DNA from: Unio delphinus
Lineage: Eukaryota; Mollusca; Bivalvia; Unionida; Unionidae
DNA length: 64,000 nt
NCBI GenBank assembly: GCA_029339505.1
Contig: JAQISU010000109.1
Span: 772,001 to 836,000 of the forward strand
Direction of reading: 5' to 3'
Positions within the stretch are counted from its first letter, which is position 1, and the number at the start of each line of letters is the position of its first letter. The notes under the pieces were generated by a model. It was not told the DNA's origin. It did no database searches and was given only the letters and a program-made list of their open reading frames with translations. The position numbers and the translations under genes were made by a program. Positions 28,423 to 38,667 of the stretch are shown one piece after another.

Positions 28423-28776
28423 ATGTCGTATAGTCATGTTAATGTCACATTGACCCCTGGTCAAGTAAAGAAACTACAATCGAACAATTATGTTACATGT
28501 GGCACAAAGATAACTTTGAAGCGTGAACAGATGATAGACGGACCAAATAAATTGTCGTTGACAAAAACTCAACTTAATCATTTCAATAAAGCTAAATCTG
28601 CAGGTACAAGAGTTCAGTTGACTTTTTCAAAGGCCGCAGTTAATAATATGATCAAATCCGGTGGAATATTTCCTCTAGCTGCACTAGCTATCCCTGCTCT
28701 TAAACCTCTTGCATTAGGCGCTGCTGCAGCTGTTGGTAGTAATCTTATAGGTAAATTTTTTGGAAACGGATATTAA
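28423..28776 (+). CDS. pX-like hydrophobic basic protein, A copy (intact frame)
   Basis: A 117-residue intact frame starting MSYSHVNVTLTPGQVKKL. The N-terminal half is polar and basic (LSLTKTQLNHFNKA), followed by NMIKSGGIFPL and a long alanine/leucine-rich C-terminal segment (residues ~88-112) able to form a membrane helix. The same order and motifs (MIKSRGIFPL) are in the B protein at 39141-39605. It sits between hexon and protease, where Polinton-type elements carry small core proteins compared with adenovirus pX. It is the best preserved structural gene of element A. Function is inferred from position and composition. Confidence 0.7.
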   Translation: MSYSHVNVTLTPGQVKKLQSNNYVTCGTKITLKREQMIDGPNKLSLTKTQLNHFNKAKSAGTRVQLTFSKAAVNNMIKSGGIFPLAALAIPALKPLALGAAAAVGSNLIGKFFGNGY

Positions 28777-28914
28777 AAAGGAAAAGGGTTCAGCTTACCA
28801 GGGAGCCGATAAACAAAACATTACGGAAGTGGACTGGGGACTCAACAGGGTGGTTTTATAAGGCCGTTCTCGCTAGCAAAAATTCTTCTGAGGTAATATC
28901 ACCGATGTCAAATT

Positions 28915-29333
28915 TCGACTTGATCGACGCGGTGAAAAAACTCCCAATAAAACAATTTAGAGGTGTATTTATGAAAGATCAGTTACCAACACAGCCACGT
29001 ATCCCATAAACCGGTATAATTAATCTTGATGATAACACTGGACCTGGAACCCATTGGGTGGGTTACGCAATATATCCTCGTTCAATTAATTATTTTGATT
29101 CGTATGGATTACCTCTGCCAACGGAATTTCTTAAATATATATCTAAGTTGAATACAATTCCAATGTGGTATTCAAAGTTACCTACACAGACATTAACTGA
29201 TCCTCCAATCTGTGGACGAGAGGTCCTTAACATGGTAACGGCGGTTTCGACATCATCTAAATTACCTCAAAGGTTGTCCATGAGTACACAATGATGAATC
29301 ATCGCCGATAACGTTCTGAAGAGAAACATGTAA
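28915..29333 (+). pseudogene. Adenain-type cysteine protease, A copy
   Basis: Matches the B gene at 38668-39102. The start MSNFDLIDAVK is conserved. Then comes FRGVFMKDQLP, and an in-frame TAA at 29007-29009 directly before TGIINLDDN. After it GPGTHWVGY holds the catalytic-type His, YFDSYGLPLP the acidic residue, and PICGREVLN the Cys. This His-Asp-Cys order is that of adenovirus protease (adenain) relatives, which cut capsid and core precursors during maturation. The C-terminus is frameshifted near 29275. The TAA is at the same codon as in B. Confidence 0.85.
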
Positions 29334-29342
29334 TATAAACTC

Positions 29343-30141
29343 ATGGCAGATATTTGTGGAAGCTCGTTATCGCGTCCATCCGAAGACGGTGTTACCATCG
29401 GAGAAATAAAAAGACTTATCAACAGAACTATCTCATCGATAACAGACATAGAAGAATTAAAACAAATACGTGATCAAATCAACTCGTTTACGGGTTTACA
29501 AAAATCCGTCGATGATGTTCAGGTCTCTCTAAACAAATTCTTTGGAGATCAACCGGTAACCGAACCACAGATTACAACGATAAAAATTGATATTAATAAG
29601 TTAGCAGAGTTTCAATCGAAGTATGACGAAAATGTAAAACAGTTTACAACCTTTAGTACAAATTTAGTTGATAAATTGTTTGGATCTTCGATAGATAAAA
29701 TTGAAACAAAACTACCATAAATTAAGAGAGCTCTTGATAATCTTAAAGAGACTAGCGATATTATCAAAGATGATTTACCGAGAATAATAGAAAGGGTTCA
29801 AAAAATCATACTTCCTCATGTTCCACCAAGTATTATAAATATCGTGTACACGATTCAATATGGATCGATGGAATGGGTTAGGAGTGATATTGGTAATGCC
29901 GGGATAACTATTGATGCTCTCGTCAAGGGAGTTTATCGATTTACAATAGTTTCTTCACATATATTTAATATTAATACTTAAGCATCGGGTGTAATCGGAG
30001 CTAATAATCTAATATCAGCGATCATCGACAAAAGGTAAATTTGATGTATTCATCATAAAACCCGTTGATGATAAATTAATTAGGACACCAATAACTTGGT
30101 ACGTAGAAATTGTGGCGGATCTATGTAAACAACTAAATTAA
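29343..30141 (+). pseudogene. Coiled-coil fibre-like protein, A copy (broken)
   Basis: The frame 29343-29720 (125 residues) is rich in heptad-like I/L spacing (IEELKQIRDQINSF; VSLNKFFG). A stop follows at 29718-29720, after which the same frame stays readable (RALDNLKETSDIIKDDLP) and leads to a beta-rich segment near 29930-29970 resembling the B protein's GIYRFSII region. The corresponding B gene is 37443-38647. The stalk-then-globular-head layout suggests a trimeric fibre or vertex spike. This is an inference from composition, not a recognised domain. Confidence 0.55.
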
Positions 30142-30165
30142 AATCGTAAACGATTTGAAAATAAA

Positions 30166-30698
30166 ATGACACCATCTTATCAGTATCGCTATGATCAAGT
30201 TAGAGAGTTTCAACAAAAACTCGAAGCTCTCTCCGATGAATATCGCGTAAAAATAAGAAAATATCGAAGAAGAATCACCGCCGTTGATGTAACCGTGTAC
30301 TCGATATCCGGTGTAATTACCGGTACAGGTATAATATTATCATCGGTAACTATGATTGCTCCGATAGCTGTTCCAATTTGTATATCTGCGGCGACAACTA
30401 TATCTGGAGTAATCTCGATTATAACAAAAAAATATCATCGTGCTCACAACATAAACTACACGACTACACGGTTAAACTGCACAAGGTATCCAACGCTTAC
30501 ACACAATTGTCTTCGATGATCTCGTCGTCACTCGACGACACATTAATATCCGACGATGAGTTTACTAAGATGTTGAAATTAGAAAAAGATAATAATAATA
30601 ATGTCACAATAACTGCTTCAACGAATAGCAGAAAATACAACTCTGGGGAAAACAAAATTAATATCGTTGGGTACGAAAACTCCGGAGTTCAGCGTTGA
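30166..30698 (+). pseudogene. Two-membrane-segment protein, A copy (frameshifted)
   Basis: Starts MTPSYQYRYDQVREFQQKL. A charged helix of ~40 residues is followed by KYRRRITAVDVTVYSISG and two hydrophobic segments (residues ~45-65 and ~66-88). A shift at the A-run near 30427 moves the C-terminal SSCSQHKL-DYTVKLHK region to another frame, which remains open to 30698 and overlaps the next gene. The B copy (36789-37340) is intact. Proteins of this plan recur in Polinton-type elements; function unknown. Confidence 0.75.
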
Positions 30699-32598
30699 AT
30701 TTCCAACTCCGATATCAGCTAACGAGATAGCGTTAACTCAGTTGAGATGTTATTATTGTTGGCCTAACGTTTTACGTTCGCGTATAAAATCGGCCCTGTT
30801 TGCACACCAGAATGCCACACAATACATTTGCATACTGGCGCATATGATATTGAAAATTTTAACACGGAAATGATACATCAAATTCAAACAATTACTGGAA
30901 AAAATAAAATAACTGTCGAAGATAATAAAGATAAATATCCCATCGAGATAAAAGGACATGAGCCATTGTTGTCGACGACGTTAGAAATAAATTCACCTGA
31001 TTACATCGTTGATATATATATATATATACTCGCTCGATCAGAACTCTGTTAGGATGGCCAAAGTATCCACCGGGAACCGTCGACGCAAAGGATTTACCAC
31101 CGGAGCCACACAAATCCGACTATATTTCCACGAAGGAAGATTATCACGGTTATGATACCATCTAATACCATTTTAAGTAAATTAACACATTATTTACAGT
31201 TAGATACTCATTTTAATCGTTTAAGAGCAAGATCAGAAGCTCATAATATAGGATATTTTACAATAGACGAGCCAGAAATTATGAAACAGTTCACAGCGAT
31301 GAATAGAGATTTTGAGCTATTTAGAAATCTACTCGTAACGGAAATCAGTACGTTTCCTCCTAAACGAGATAAAGTCATCAAATACACGGAGATATGTAAC
31401 AAAATTATCGCCGACATGGAAGAGTTTAATTTGCGAAATATTCAATTTATATTAGGTGATGATCACCCTCAAACGAGAACTGAGTTTGCAAAGAAATATA
31501 ATAAACGCGTAGAGGATATTCCCACGTTTAAACTTCCAGGATATAATGTACAAAGGTTACGAGGAAAACTCAGTGATACCATCGGTGAGTTCTTCCCGCG
31601 GATCCACGAAGCATGGTTGAAAGAACTACCTTCGATTCACTCGAGATCACCTGAACCGAAAAAATCTGACTTTATCATAGATGCTAGATCAACCCCGCAG
31701 CATGGATTTGATTACTCCGATGGTGGTCTTCTTGATAAGTTAGCGACCAAAACAAATTTTACAAAAAGTTACCGTGTGATTACAAACGATCAAAGTTTGG
31801 AGTATACAACGATGGGTCCTGTAATATGGAGATTTGAGTTACCCAATCATGAAGGTTGGATTATAACATACAATAATCTATCTGTTAATTTTAATAACAT
31901 TAAAAAAGTGTTTCAATCGCGTTTACAATAATTACGCCAAAGTTTTCGTTCTCTTCTCACTGGTGTAACAACACGTAATGAAATTATTAGACAAATTGAA
32001 AAGTTAAATCAAATTATCACCTACATGGATTTTTTCAACAAAGTATTACTCGATATGGTAGTCGATGATAAGGATAGCGTTTCCAAACAAGATTTTTTAA
32101 GAGTGTTTTCGCTAACCGAAAAAACTTTACTCGATTATAAGTTTTCAGGATGGGATATACCATCGATGAAAAAAATCGTTCAATGATGTAATCAACGAGT
32201 ATTTTCAACAGATTCATGCGCGCTGGTATAAATCGTTTCCTCAAGAAGAAATTCTACGATGGAATAATTCAACGCATAAAAATAACAAACATAGATCACC
32301 GGGTAACGTTGATATATCATCGACGATTGCCATACATGTAATCTGTGATGCCGTGTTAGGTAGTTATTCCGTTGATAAATCAAAGTCATCAACGGCGGAT
32401 CAAGGTTATATCCTATATACGTTTCCTCCGATCGTTTCTCCGGGAAGTTTAATCGTGATGAATCCACCTCATTTAACATACTTGGAGGCAATTAATAATT
32501 TTATATCAAGAATGAATTTTAGAATAGTCGATCAGAATTTTTCTTTACTTGATTTTCGAGGAGAGCAATTGCAGATTACCTTGGATGTTAAATCTTGA
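30601..32598 (+). pseudogene. Penton-like minor capsid candidate, A copy, with duplicated helical domain
   Basis: The start ATG at 30601 is followed by a stop at the fourth codon (GAA in B is TAA here). Conserved pieces: KTPEFSVEFPTP near 30670, TGAYDIEN near 30837, SPDYIVDIY near 30990, an open 259-residue frame 31152-31931, and the C-terminal block ending DFRGEQLQITLDVKS at 32598. The helical insert of the B protein (TRNE...CNKII..M) occurs here twice, at about 31290-31560 and 31965-32190, with a ~90-residue segment between them that has no B counterpart. Several shifts break it. Confidence 0.6.
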
Positions 32599-32655
32599 GG
32601 ATATAAAGTCGTTTACCATGGACTCACACATTGAAAATATATAAGATTTTTAAAT

Positions 32656-32934
32656 ATGAATCAACACGTACGGGTAGCTATTTACGAGCGAGATAAGCTT
32701 GAAAACGCTATCAGGAACATTTTCGATGAAATCGGAAGTTCGAAGAATGAAAACCCTTTAGATTTAATCATTGATAATCTCGGTGACGATGATAAATTTT
32801 TATTGTCGGAGGATCAAATGCAACAATTGCAAAGAGATAATATAACGACGATTAGTTGTAGTCGTGATCAAATAATGCAGTATGTTAACTCTTGTCTACG
32901 CGTAGAGGAACTCTTAAGAATATTGTGTGATTAA
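32656..32934 (+). CDS. Hypothetical acidic protein, A only
   Basis: A 92-residue frame starting MNQHVRVAIYERDKLENA, acidic in the middle (DNLGDDDKFLLSEDQ). It follows the penton-like gene by 58 bp on the same strand. No clear counterpart was found in element B and no domain is recognised. Confidence 0.45.
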   Translation: MNQHVRVAIYERDKLENAIRNIFDEIGSSKNENPLDLIIDNLGDDDKFLLSEDQMQQLQRDNITTISCSRDQIMQYVNSCLRVEELLRILCD

Positions 32935-33398
32935 ACAACGAGGGCCAAAACCCCAGGAAATCATTTAGAGAAAATCAGAATTTTTTTATTTCTAAAATAA
33001 TTTTTTAAAATCTATTATTTATAATTATTATGAAAAATAATATAGGACGGGTAATCATGACAAGTAATCATGAATCAGATACAATAATGAAAATCATAGA
33101 TAAATATTAGCTTTAAGTAGGCCTCTATTTGGTATTTGAGACATTGCTATGTTTACTTATGTTGTTATTCCCGATGGATAATTTCTTGGTGTTAATTATC
33201 TTATATGATTATTTACCACTATTACTCAATATAATTACTTATCATATACACAATAATATATTACATGTACGCGATATATGTTTGTTTGAATGGTATTTAC
33301 ATTTATTTAAATATTACATTATTCCCGATGATATTTACTCGTCCTAATTACCCACTATTGTTTTCCAACATATTTGTTTTTATAAAATTTTTATGTAT

Positions 33399-33909
33399 AT
33401 GCCTAATCGAACAAAATATTTAAGTGTTAATGAACTCAGCGATATAATTTCCATGCATGGACGAGGGCAACCAAAAATAATTGCTAAACATTACGGTATA
33501 GGATTAACCAGGTTGTATAAAATATGGACTGAAGCGTCCGGTGACAAAAAGTTTCCAGGAGGATTAGCTGGTACAGAAGCGGGTAAACATTTAACCGCGA
33601 AAATGAAAAAATAGCTGATGAACATATACAACATCGATAAATTTTTAACAGACCAAAAGAAAATTTTAATAAAAATAGAACCATGGTAACTTCAACAAAT
33701 GAAAAAATTATACAACAACAAAAAACAGTGATGATGATGGTAAATAAACTTAATGAAAAAAATCGTAATAAACAGACATAGATAAACTTATACAAATATT
33801 TGAGACCAATAATGAGACAGCCAAACAATATACCGCTCAGATACAACAACAAGAACACCAAATACAACTGCGGGAACAAATATCGTTCAATGAAAAAATA
33901 AACTACAAT
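33399..33909 (+). pseudogene. HTH/coiled-coil protein, A copy, split by element B
   Basis: The open frame (start MPNRTKYLSVNELSDI) ends at 33614, but glutamine-rich coiled-coil coding remnants continue to 33909, where element B begins. The N-terminus holds a helix-turn-helix-like segment, IAKHYGIGLTRLYKIW, matched in B by IRARYHIGSSRLYAIW (34194 onward). Sequence after B (50016-50110) is a plausible continuation. DNA binding is inferred from the HTH-like pattern; a regulatory or genome-packaging role is possible. Confidence 0.6.
33905..33909. repeat. Target-site duplication of B, left
   Basis: ACAAT (TACAAT if six bases are counted) directly before the inner TIR, repeated at 50011-50015 (50010-50015). 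Confidence 0.85.
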
Positions 33910-34103
33910 AGCAGCAGAGAGGCTGAGCTTCACTTTTTCCTCAAAATTACAAAAAAAATCACCCCTCGATATTGGCCATTTCCAAATCTGAGACTTAAAA
34001 AAAAATCGTTAACTCGTATTTTACCAATCTGAGACTTCATATTTCAGGTTAAAAATTATTATCTCGGTAAGGAAAAACTTAACATAACGATGTTTTTTTA
34101 ATA
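33910..34103 (+). repeat. Left TIR of element B
   Basis: Matches the complement of about 49817-50010 with a few substitutions and run-length differences; the match fades after CTTAACATAAC near 34088. Confidence 0.93.
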
Positions 34104-34193
34104 TCATCGAGAATATTTCTCTTAATATTATCAAAAATTCTCAAGAATTCTCAATAATTTTTAAAGAAATTTTTAATATTCTTATCAAATAGC

Positions 34194-35131
34194 ATGCCAA
34201 TAACATCAACGGTATTATCTGAAAAAGATATCGAAAATATTATCGCGATGAAAGGTAAAGTTCCCGTATCGGAAATTAGAGCACGGTATCATATTGGAAG
34301 TTCTCGATTATACGCGATTTGGGGAGGTCCAATAAAAAGTCACCGTCGTCAACGAAATAATATATTAAGTCGGATTGTTGATATTTTCTCAGATGAAAAT
34401 TTTCAGGTGCAAAAAAAAATTACCACACCAATTATAGAAATTCACGGTGGTGGAAATGAAAATTTAAAGAATTTCACACCTGAAATTTTACCTTGTCAAA
34501 AATGTAGCGACGTTGAGGCAAAAGAACAATCCCAACAACAATACATAGACTCGTTAAAAAAGCAGCAACAACAATACATAGACTCGTTAAAACAACAACA
34601 GCAACAATAAATAAATTTATTAAATAATCAAAATTCTAGATTAATTTCGAATTTAAATAATTTGCAAAAAAACATTGTTGATCTAAGATCACAATTAACA
34701 GAGAATGAAAAAATTATTCATGGTGGTGGAAATAATATTTCTACTGCCGAATACGATAAATTAAACGCGTTAAATCAAGAACAACTTAGTGAGATTAATT
34801 CGTTAAAATCTCAAATTGAAAATTCTTATATCCCCGCTGCTGAGTTTGATAAGTTACACGCGTTAAATCAAAAGCAAGTTGATACAATTAAAAATTTAAA
34901 ATCTTGGATTGAAAAATTAAAGAGTTCCATTAACACAACTGAATATGATAAATTAAACTCATTAAATCAAGAACAACAAGTTGAACTTTAGCAATCAAGG
35001 CGAAGTTAAACGAGTATATAAATCTTGAACAAGAATATAAAAAGGATATTATCGGGTATGAAAATGATATAATTGATCTTCAAGATGAAAATAAAAGTTT
35101 AAAAATAAAACTTAAAAAGTTAAATCGATAA
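34194..35131 (+). pseudogene. HTH/coiled-coil protein, B copy (one in-frame stop plus late shift)
   Basis: The frame 34194-34610 (138 residues) starts MPITSTVLSEKDIENI, with the HTH-like IRARYHIGSSRLYAIW at residues ~27-42, then a basic patch, an IHGGGN motif, and glutamine-rich repeats. After TAA at 34608-34610 (in a CAA-rich run, possibly Gln to stop) the same frame stays open to 34991. That part has a repeated heptad-like unit with EYDKLNALNQEQ (three related copies) and a second IHGGGN. Remnants reach 35131. A long coiled coil joined to an N-terminal DNA-binding motif is likely. Confidence 0.65.
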
Positions 35132-35137
35132 AAATCT

Positions 35138-36464
35138 TTAATGCCTCACTAATAAACTAATAATTAGCTCTTCACCGCGTAGATCTATCAAATTATTTGC
35201 TTGATCGGTAAATTTAAAATTAATTCTTGTAAGTGAGTTATTGTGGGTTCTCATATAAACAGGGTTAACTGGGTCTTCCATTATTAAGAATCCTGGTGGT
35301 TGTGTTGGTGAAAATGAGTATAAAATATATCCCTGCTGAGCTTGATTTGATCTTGTTAAATCAATTTGATAACTTCCTTCGATGGCGTCACACACTAAAT
35401 TTAGCGCAATAACCGAAGATATGTTGACGTTGTTCGGAGCGATATGTCTTCCACAACCTTCTGGATCATTATTGTGTTTAAAAGTTTTTATTTCCGGTGA
35501 TGTTGTTTTTTTCCATTCATCGTGAATTTTCTTAAACCCAATATCGATGGCTTCACTGAGAAGTTTTTTTTAATTCCTCCGGGTTATATCCTGGAAGCTT
35601 AAACGTGGAAATATCTTCACGGATCTTATGCTTATACCTCTTTCTAAACATGTCAATAAATCTTTCATCTGATAACACCTCTTGAATAATTTTCGCATGA
35701 AATTTTTCCATATCGTAGATGATTTTGTTACATGTTTCTACGACGTTGATAAATTCATTTCTGGTGAGAAGGCCAGATTTGAGAGATATTAATAGCAGTG
35801 ATAGATCGTTATTAAATGCTGTTAAATTTTTTTCAATAAACAAAAAGTGTACAGTTATTACATTTGGGTCAGTATTTATGAATTTGTTAGGGGAATGATC
35901 TTCATAAGTTTTTATTTTATTATCAGGTTTTATCTTATCTGTAACATAATTAGATTTTACAGGTTCTGGTATATCAGTTTCTTTCTGTTGAGGTGGTAGT
36001 TCGGGCCATCCTAGTATGGTTCTAATAGAACTCTGATAAATATCTACAACATACCCAGGGGAATTAATCTCGATCGCAGATGATAACGTCGGCTCGTGAA
36101 CCGTTATAGCGATTTTTGATTCTTTTCCAGTGATAGATTTAATTCTTCGTTGTAATTCATTATCGATATCTTCAATTTGATATGACCCAGTTGGCAACTA
36201 GACAACGTTCCAGTCTGGAGTTCCGTCTTCACGATTTTTCCACGAGAACCCTAGTGAATTATTTGGTTGTTGATCAACATATGTTGTCGATCTGATATTA
36301 GGCCAGCTATTATATACTCGTAACTTAGCTAGGGCAAGTTCTTTCACTGGAACTGGAGAGGGAAAATTTACGCTGAATTCAGGGGTCTTTGATGATATTG
36401 TAATCATACTCGTTTTTACCGGTGTGGTGTTTTCTGCTATTCGCTGAAGTAATTCCTGTGACAT
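35138..36464 (-). pseudogene. Penton-like minor capsid candidate, B copy (stop plus frameshift)
   Basis: Starts MSQELLQRIAENT at 36464. The N-terminal part (KTPEFSVNFPSP, LRVYNSWPNI) ends at an in-frame TAG at about 36195-36197. The frame resumes directly with PTGSYQIEDIDNELQRRI and continues to SPGYVVDIYQSSIRTILGW, then a helical insert (TRNEFINVVETCNKII), and shifts at a run of eight T near 35564. The C-terminal block (35138-35395) ends DLRGEELIISLLVRH. Beta-rich ends around a helical insert fit a single jelly-roll minor capsid protein such as a penton, an inference from layout and position. Confidence 0.6.
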
Positions 36465-36477
36465 TATTGTAAAATAT

Positions 36478-36486
36478 TTTTAGATT
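36478..36486 (-). promoter_or_regulatory. AATCTAAAA leader motif
   Basis: Precedes the penton-like gene start at 36464; the start context reads TTTTACAATAATG on the coding strand. Confidence 0.5.
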
Positions 36487-36502
36487 TTTAATTTAGAAAT
36501 TT

Positions 36503-36853
36503 TCATTGAAAATTTTTTAGATTTTCAATCGTGAAATTATCTCGTAATCGCTGAATTTTCATAAAAGTGTTTTTCAAACTATCACTTTTAATACAACCTA
36601 GCACATATCTAATTGAACTTTGTTGTTCACACACAACCACTTCCGGAGATGTTATCGTAGAGACATTGTTAGTCGTTAATGCTAATCGCTGATTTACTTC
36701 TTCGTGGATTTCCGTGATGGTGTATTCGCCGGGTGGGATTGAAATAACATACCACTCGGTGGGATTTTTCCAAGAAAGTACAATAGAATTATTTAATCGA
36801 TGTAGTTTTATTTTTTTGTTTAGATAATCTTCGAGTTTCCAATTGTTCATCAC
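36503..36853 (-). CDS. Small paralogue of the penton-like protein
   Basis: A 116-residue intact frame starting MMNNWKLEDYLNKKI. It carries SIPPGEYTITEIHEEVNQRL followed by SSIRYVLGC, the same order as PTGSYQIEDIDNELQRR and SIRTILGW in the neighbouring penton-like gene, so it looks like a shortened relative of that N-terminal region. Its start overlaps the end of the membrane-protein gene by 65 bp. Element A has no copy between the corresponding genes. Function unknown. Confidence 0.6.
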   Translation of the reverse strand: MMNNWKLEDYLNKKIKLHRLNNSIVLSWKNPTEWYVISIPPGEYTITEIHEEVNQRLALTTNNVSTITSPEVVVCEQQSSIRYVLGCIKSDSLKNTFMKIQRLRDNFTIENLKNFQ

Positions 36854-37340
36854 TATTTAAATTGTCATTATTTAATTTCTTCATCGTGGAATTATAACAC
36901 TCGGTGATATGCGAAAATTCCTCTTCGGTGATTTCTTGATCGGTTATCGCTGATGAAATCATCGCTGTTAATCCCGTGTATGCGCTTGTTGCTATGTTGA
37001 GTTTTAATGTGTAATCTCGGAGTTTACTCGCGGAACATGATGAGATTTTCTTTGTTACCCCGGTGAAGATACCAGTGAGTGTTGTTACCGCGGAAATCAC
37101 AATTGGAATTACAATCGGTGCGGTCATAGTAACCGAAGATAATATTATTCCCGTGGATACAATTATTCCAGATACAGTATAAACAGTTATATCTAGCGCG
37201 GTAATTCTTCGTTGATATTTTTTCTTTTTTACAGTATATACATCGATTAAATCTTGTAGTTGTTGCTGATATTTTGATATAGTATCATAACGATACCGAG
37301 ATGGTGAAACATCAAGTGGTTTCATTGACAGCATTGACAT
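36789..37340 (-). CDS. Two-membrane-segment structural-block protein
   Basis: An intact 183-residue frame starting MSMLSMKPLDVSPSRYRYD. Layout: a charged helix (residues ~15-45, YDTISKYQQQLQDLIDVY), basic KKKKYQRRIT, two hydrophobic segments (~50-70 and ~75-98), then a helical cytosolic-type region with SSCSASKLRDYTLKL and an acidic ITDQEITEEEF, ending in a basic tail. The A copy is at 30166. It could be a capsid-associated or membrane-remodelling protein; no enzyme motif is seen. Confidence 0.75.
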   Translation of the reverse strand: MSMLSMKPLDVSPSRYRYDTISKYQQQLQDLIDVYTVKKKKYQRRITALDITVYTVSGIIVSTGIILSSVTMTAPIVIPIVISAVTTLTGIFTGVTKKISSCSASKLRDYTLKLNIATSAYTGLTAMISSAITDQEITEEEFSHITECYNSTMKKLNNDNLNSDEQLETRRLSKQKNKTTSIK

Positions 37341-37353
37341 TATTGTAGAATTC

Positions 37354-37362
37354 TTTTAGATT
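37354..37362 (-). promoter_or_regulatory. AATCTAAAA leader motif
   Basis: On the coding strand AATCTAAAA stands 14 bases before the ATG at 37340, followed by a CTACAATAATG start context. The same arrangement precedes other B genes. Confidence 0.5.
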
Positions 37363-37442
37363 TTCAAATTGAGTGAATTTAATTGTAAAAATGTTAACAT
37401 TTTCAATTACTTGCAATTTCAGTAATTGTTAAATTATATTTT

Positions 37443-38647
37443 TTATATATATTCAAAAATATAACTATATTTAGCTCTAACAACATTATCGTCAGCTGCT
37501 GCTAATAAAAAATGACACCTTTTCGCGGTTTCATTTTCAATAATTAATAACACGGTATTGAGTTTTTCACTAATATAAACTACTTTATTGTCATTATCCA
37601 ACACAGAAGCTTGAATATTGAATTGATGCTCAGAAATTATTGAAAATCTATAAATACCAGTAATTGTTTCCTCCAATGATATTACGTTTATACCCCGAAT
37701 ATATTCCTTATTTAATTCTTGTCTAACCACATACGTAAGACTTTTAAAATCTTTAACATCATGCGGTATTTTTATTTTATCAAGTCTTGGGGCTATTTTC
37801 GGAAAGTCTTCTTTGACAGCGTTAGTGATTGTTTTAATATCGTCAATGGATATTAATCGCGATTAAATCTGAAATTGATTTCTCATCACGAATAACACCT
37901 AACTGGGTATTAATCGCAGTTATATCAGTGATGGCTTTATCTAGAGTTGTTTTAAGACTACTGAGATACCGGTTAGCATTAGATATTGATTCACTGATTG
38001 TGAAGAGGGAATCCCCCCAACCCCTCCCTAATATGTTATTAATACCAGTTATGTCATCGGTGGATTTTTGTTGACCTGTTGTAATATCCGTAAGAGTTGT
38101 TGTAATATCATCCGGTTTAATATTTTTTTTTACCAAAGAATTTCTCAATCGCGTTATCGGTGGCATTAAAGTTTCTCCGTAGCGTAACAAAACTAGCTAC
38201 ATGAGTATCATATTCGGCTCGTAGTCGTGCTAAGTTATCAATTGCGGCTTTGACATACGCGATTTGTACACCTAATGTGTCTCGTGGAGAACCAAAAAAT
38301 TTAGCTAGATCAGCAATAACTGAATTTAAATACGCTGATATATCAGTGATGCGATTGAATTGATCAGTGATTGTTGTAATCTTTACACTAGGTTCAAGTT
38401 TACCCTGCTTAAATACCACGACGGAATCATCTTCGGCGGTTGGTTTTTTCGTCAAAAGATCATTTGGCGATAAATTACTAGTTGCTAATTTTCCTTGACG
38501 ATCTTGAAATACAACTATCTATCCAGGGTCAACATTTACTAAGTTAAAATTACTAGCGAGTTCATCCTTGATTATTTTTTTTACATCACCTGGAGTTTCA
38601 CTTTTTTTCTCTTTTTTTTGTGATCTTCCCCAAATATCAATAGACAT
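37443..38647 (-). pseudogene. Coiled-coil fibre-like protein, B copy (one stop, two shifts)
   Basis: Starts MSIDIWGRSQKKEKK at 38647. Blocks in order: an N-terminal piece ending at TAG near 38521; a frame 38117-38455 with ITTITDQFNRITDISAY; a shift at a run of nine T near 38112-38120; a frame 37843-38190 with further I/L heptads; a shift near 37855; and a C-terminal beta-rich frame to 37443 with GIYRFSIISEHQFNIQAS and FLLAAADDNVVRAKYSY. A long trimeric stalk with a small globular head, as in fibre or receptor-binding proteins, is the most natural reading, but no known head fold is identified. Confidence 0.55.
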
Positions 38648-38658
38648 TATATAAAATC

Positions 38659-38667
38659 TTTTAGATT
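38659..38667 (-). promoter_or_regulatory. AATCTAAAA leader motif
   Basis: Lies 12 bases before the fibre-like gene start at 38647; a second related TTTTTAGATTTTC sits at about 38681-38693 inside the end of the protease gene. Confidence 0.45.

Noticed and set aside
33129..33347. 72-residue hydrophobic frame between A9 and the HTH gene
   Set aside because: Very AT-rich, low complexity, no counterpart in B; cannot be told from chance.
33484..33933. 149-residue reverse frame rich in Phe and Leu
   Set aside because: Antisense of the A/T-rich HTH and coiled-coil region and crosses the insertion border at 33909.
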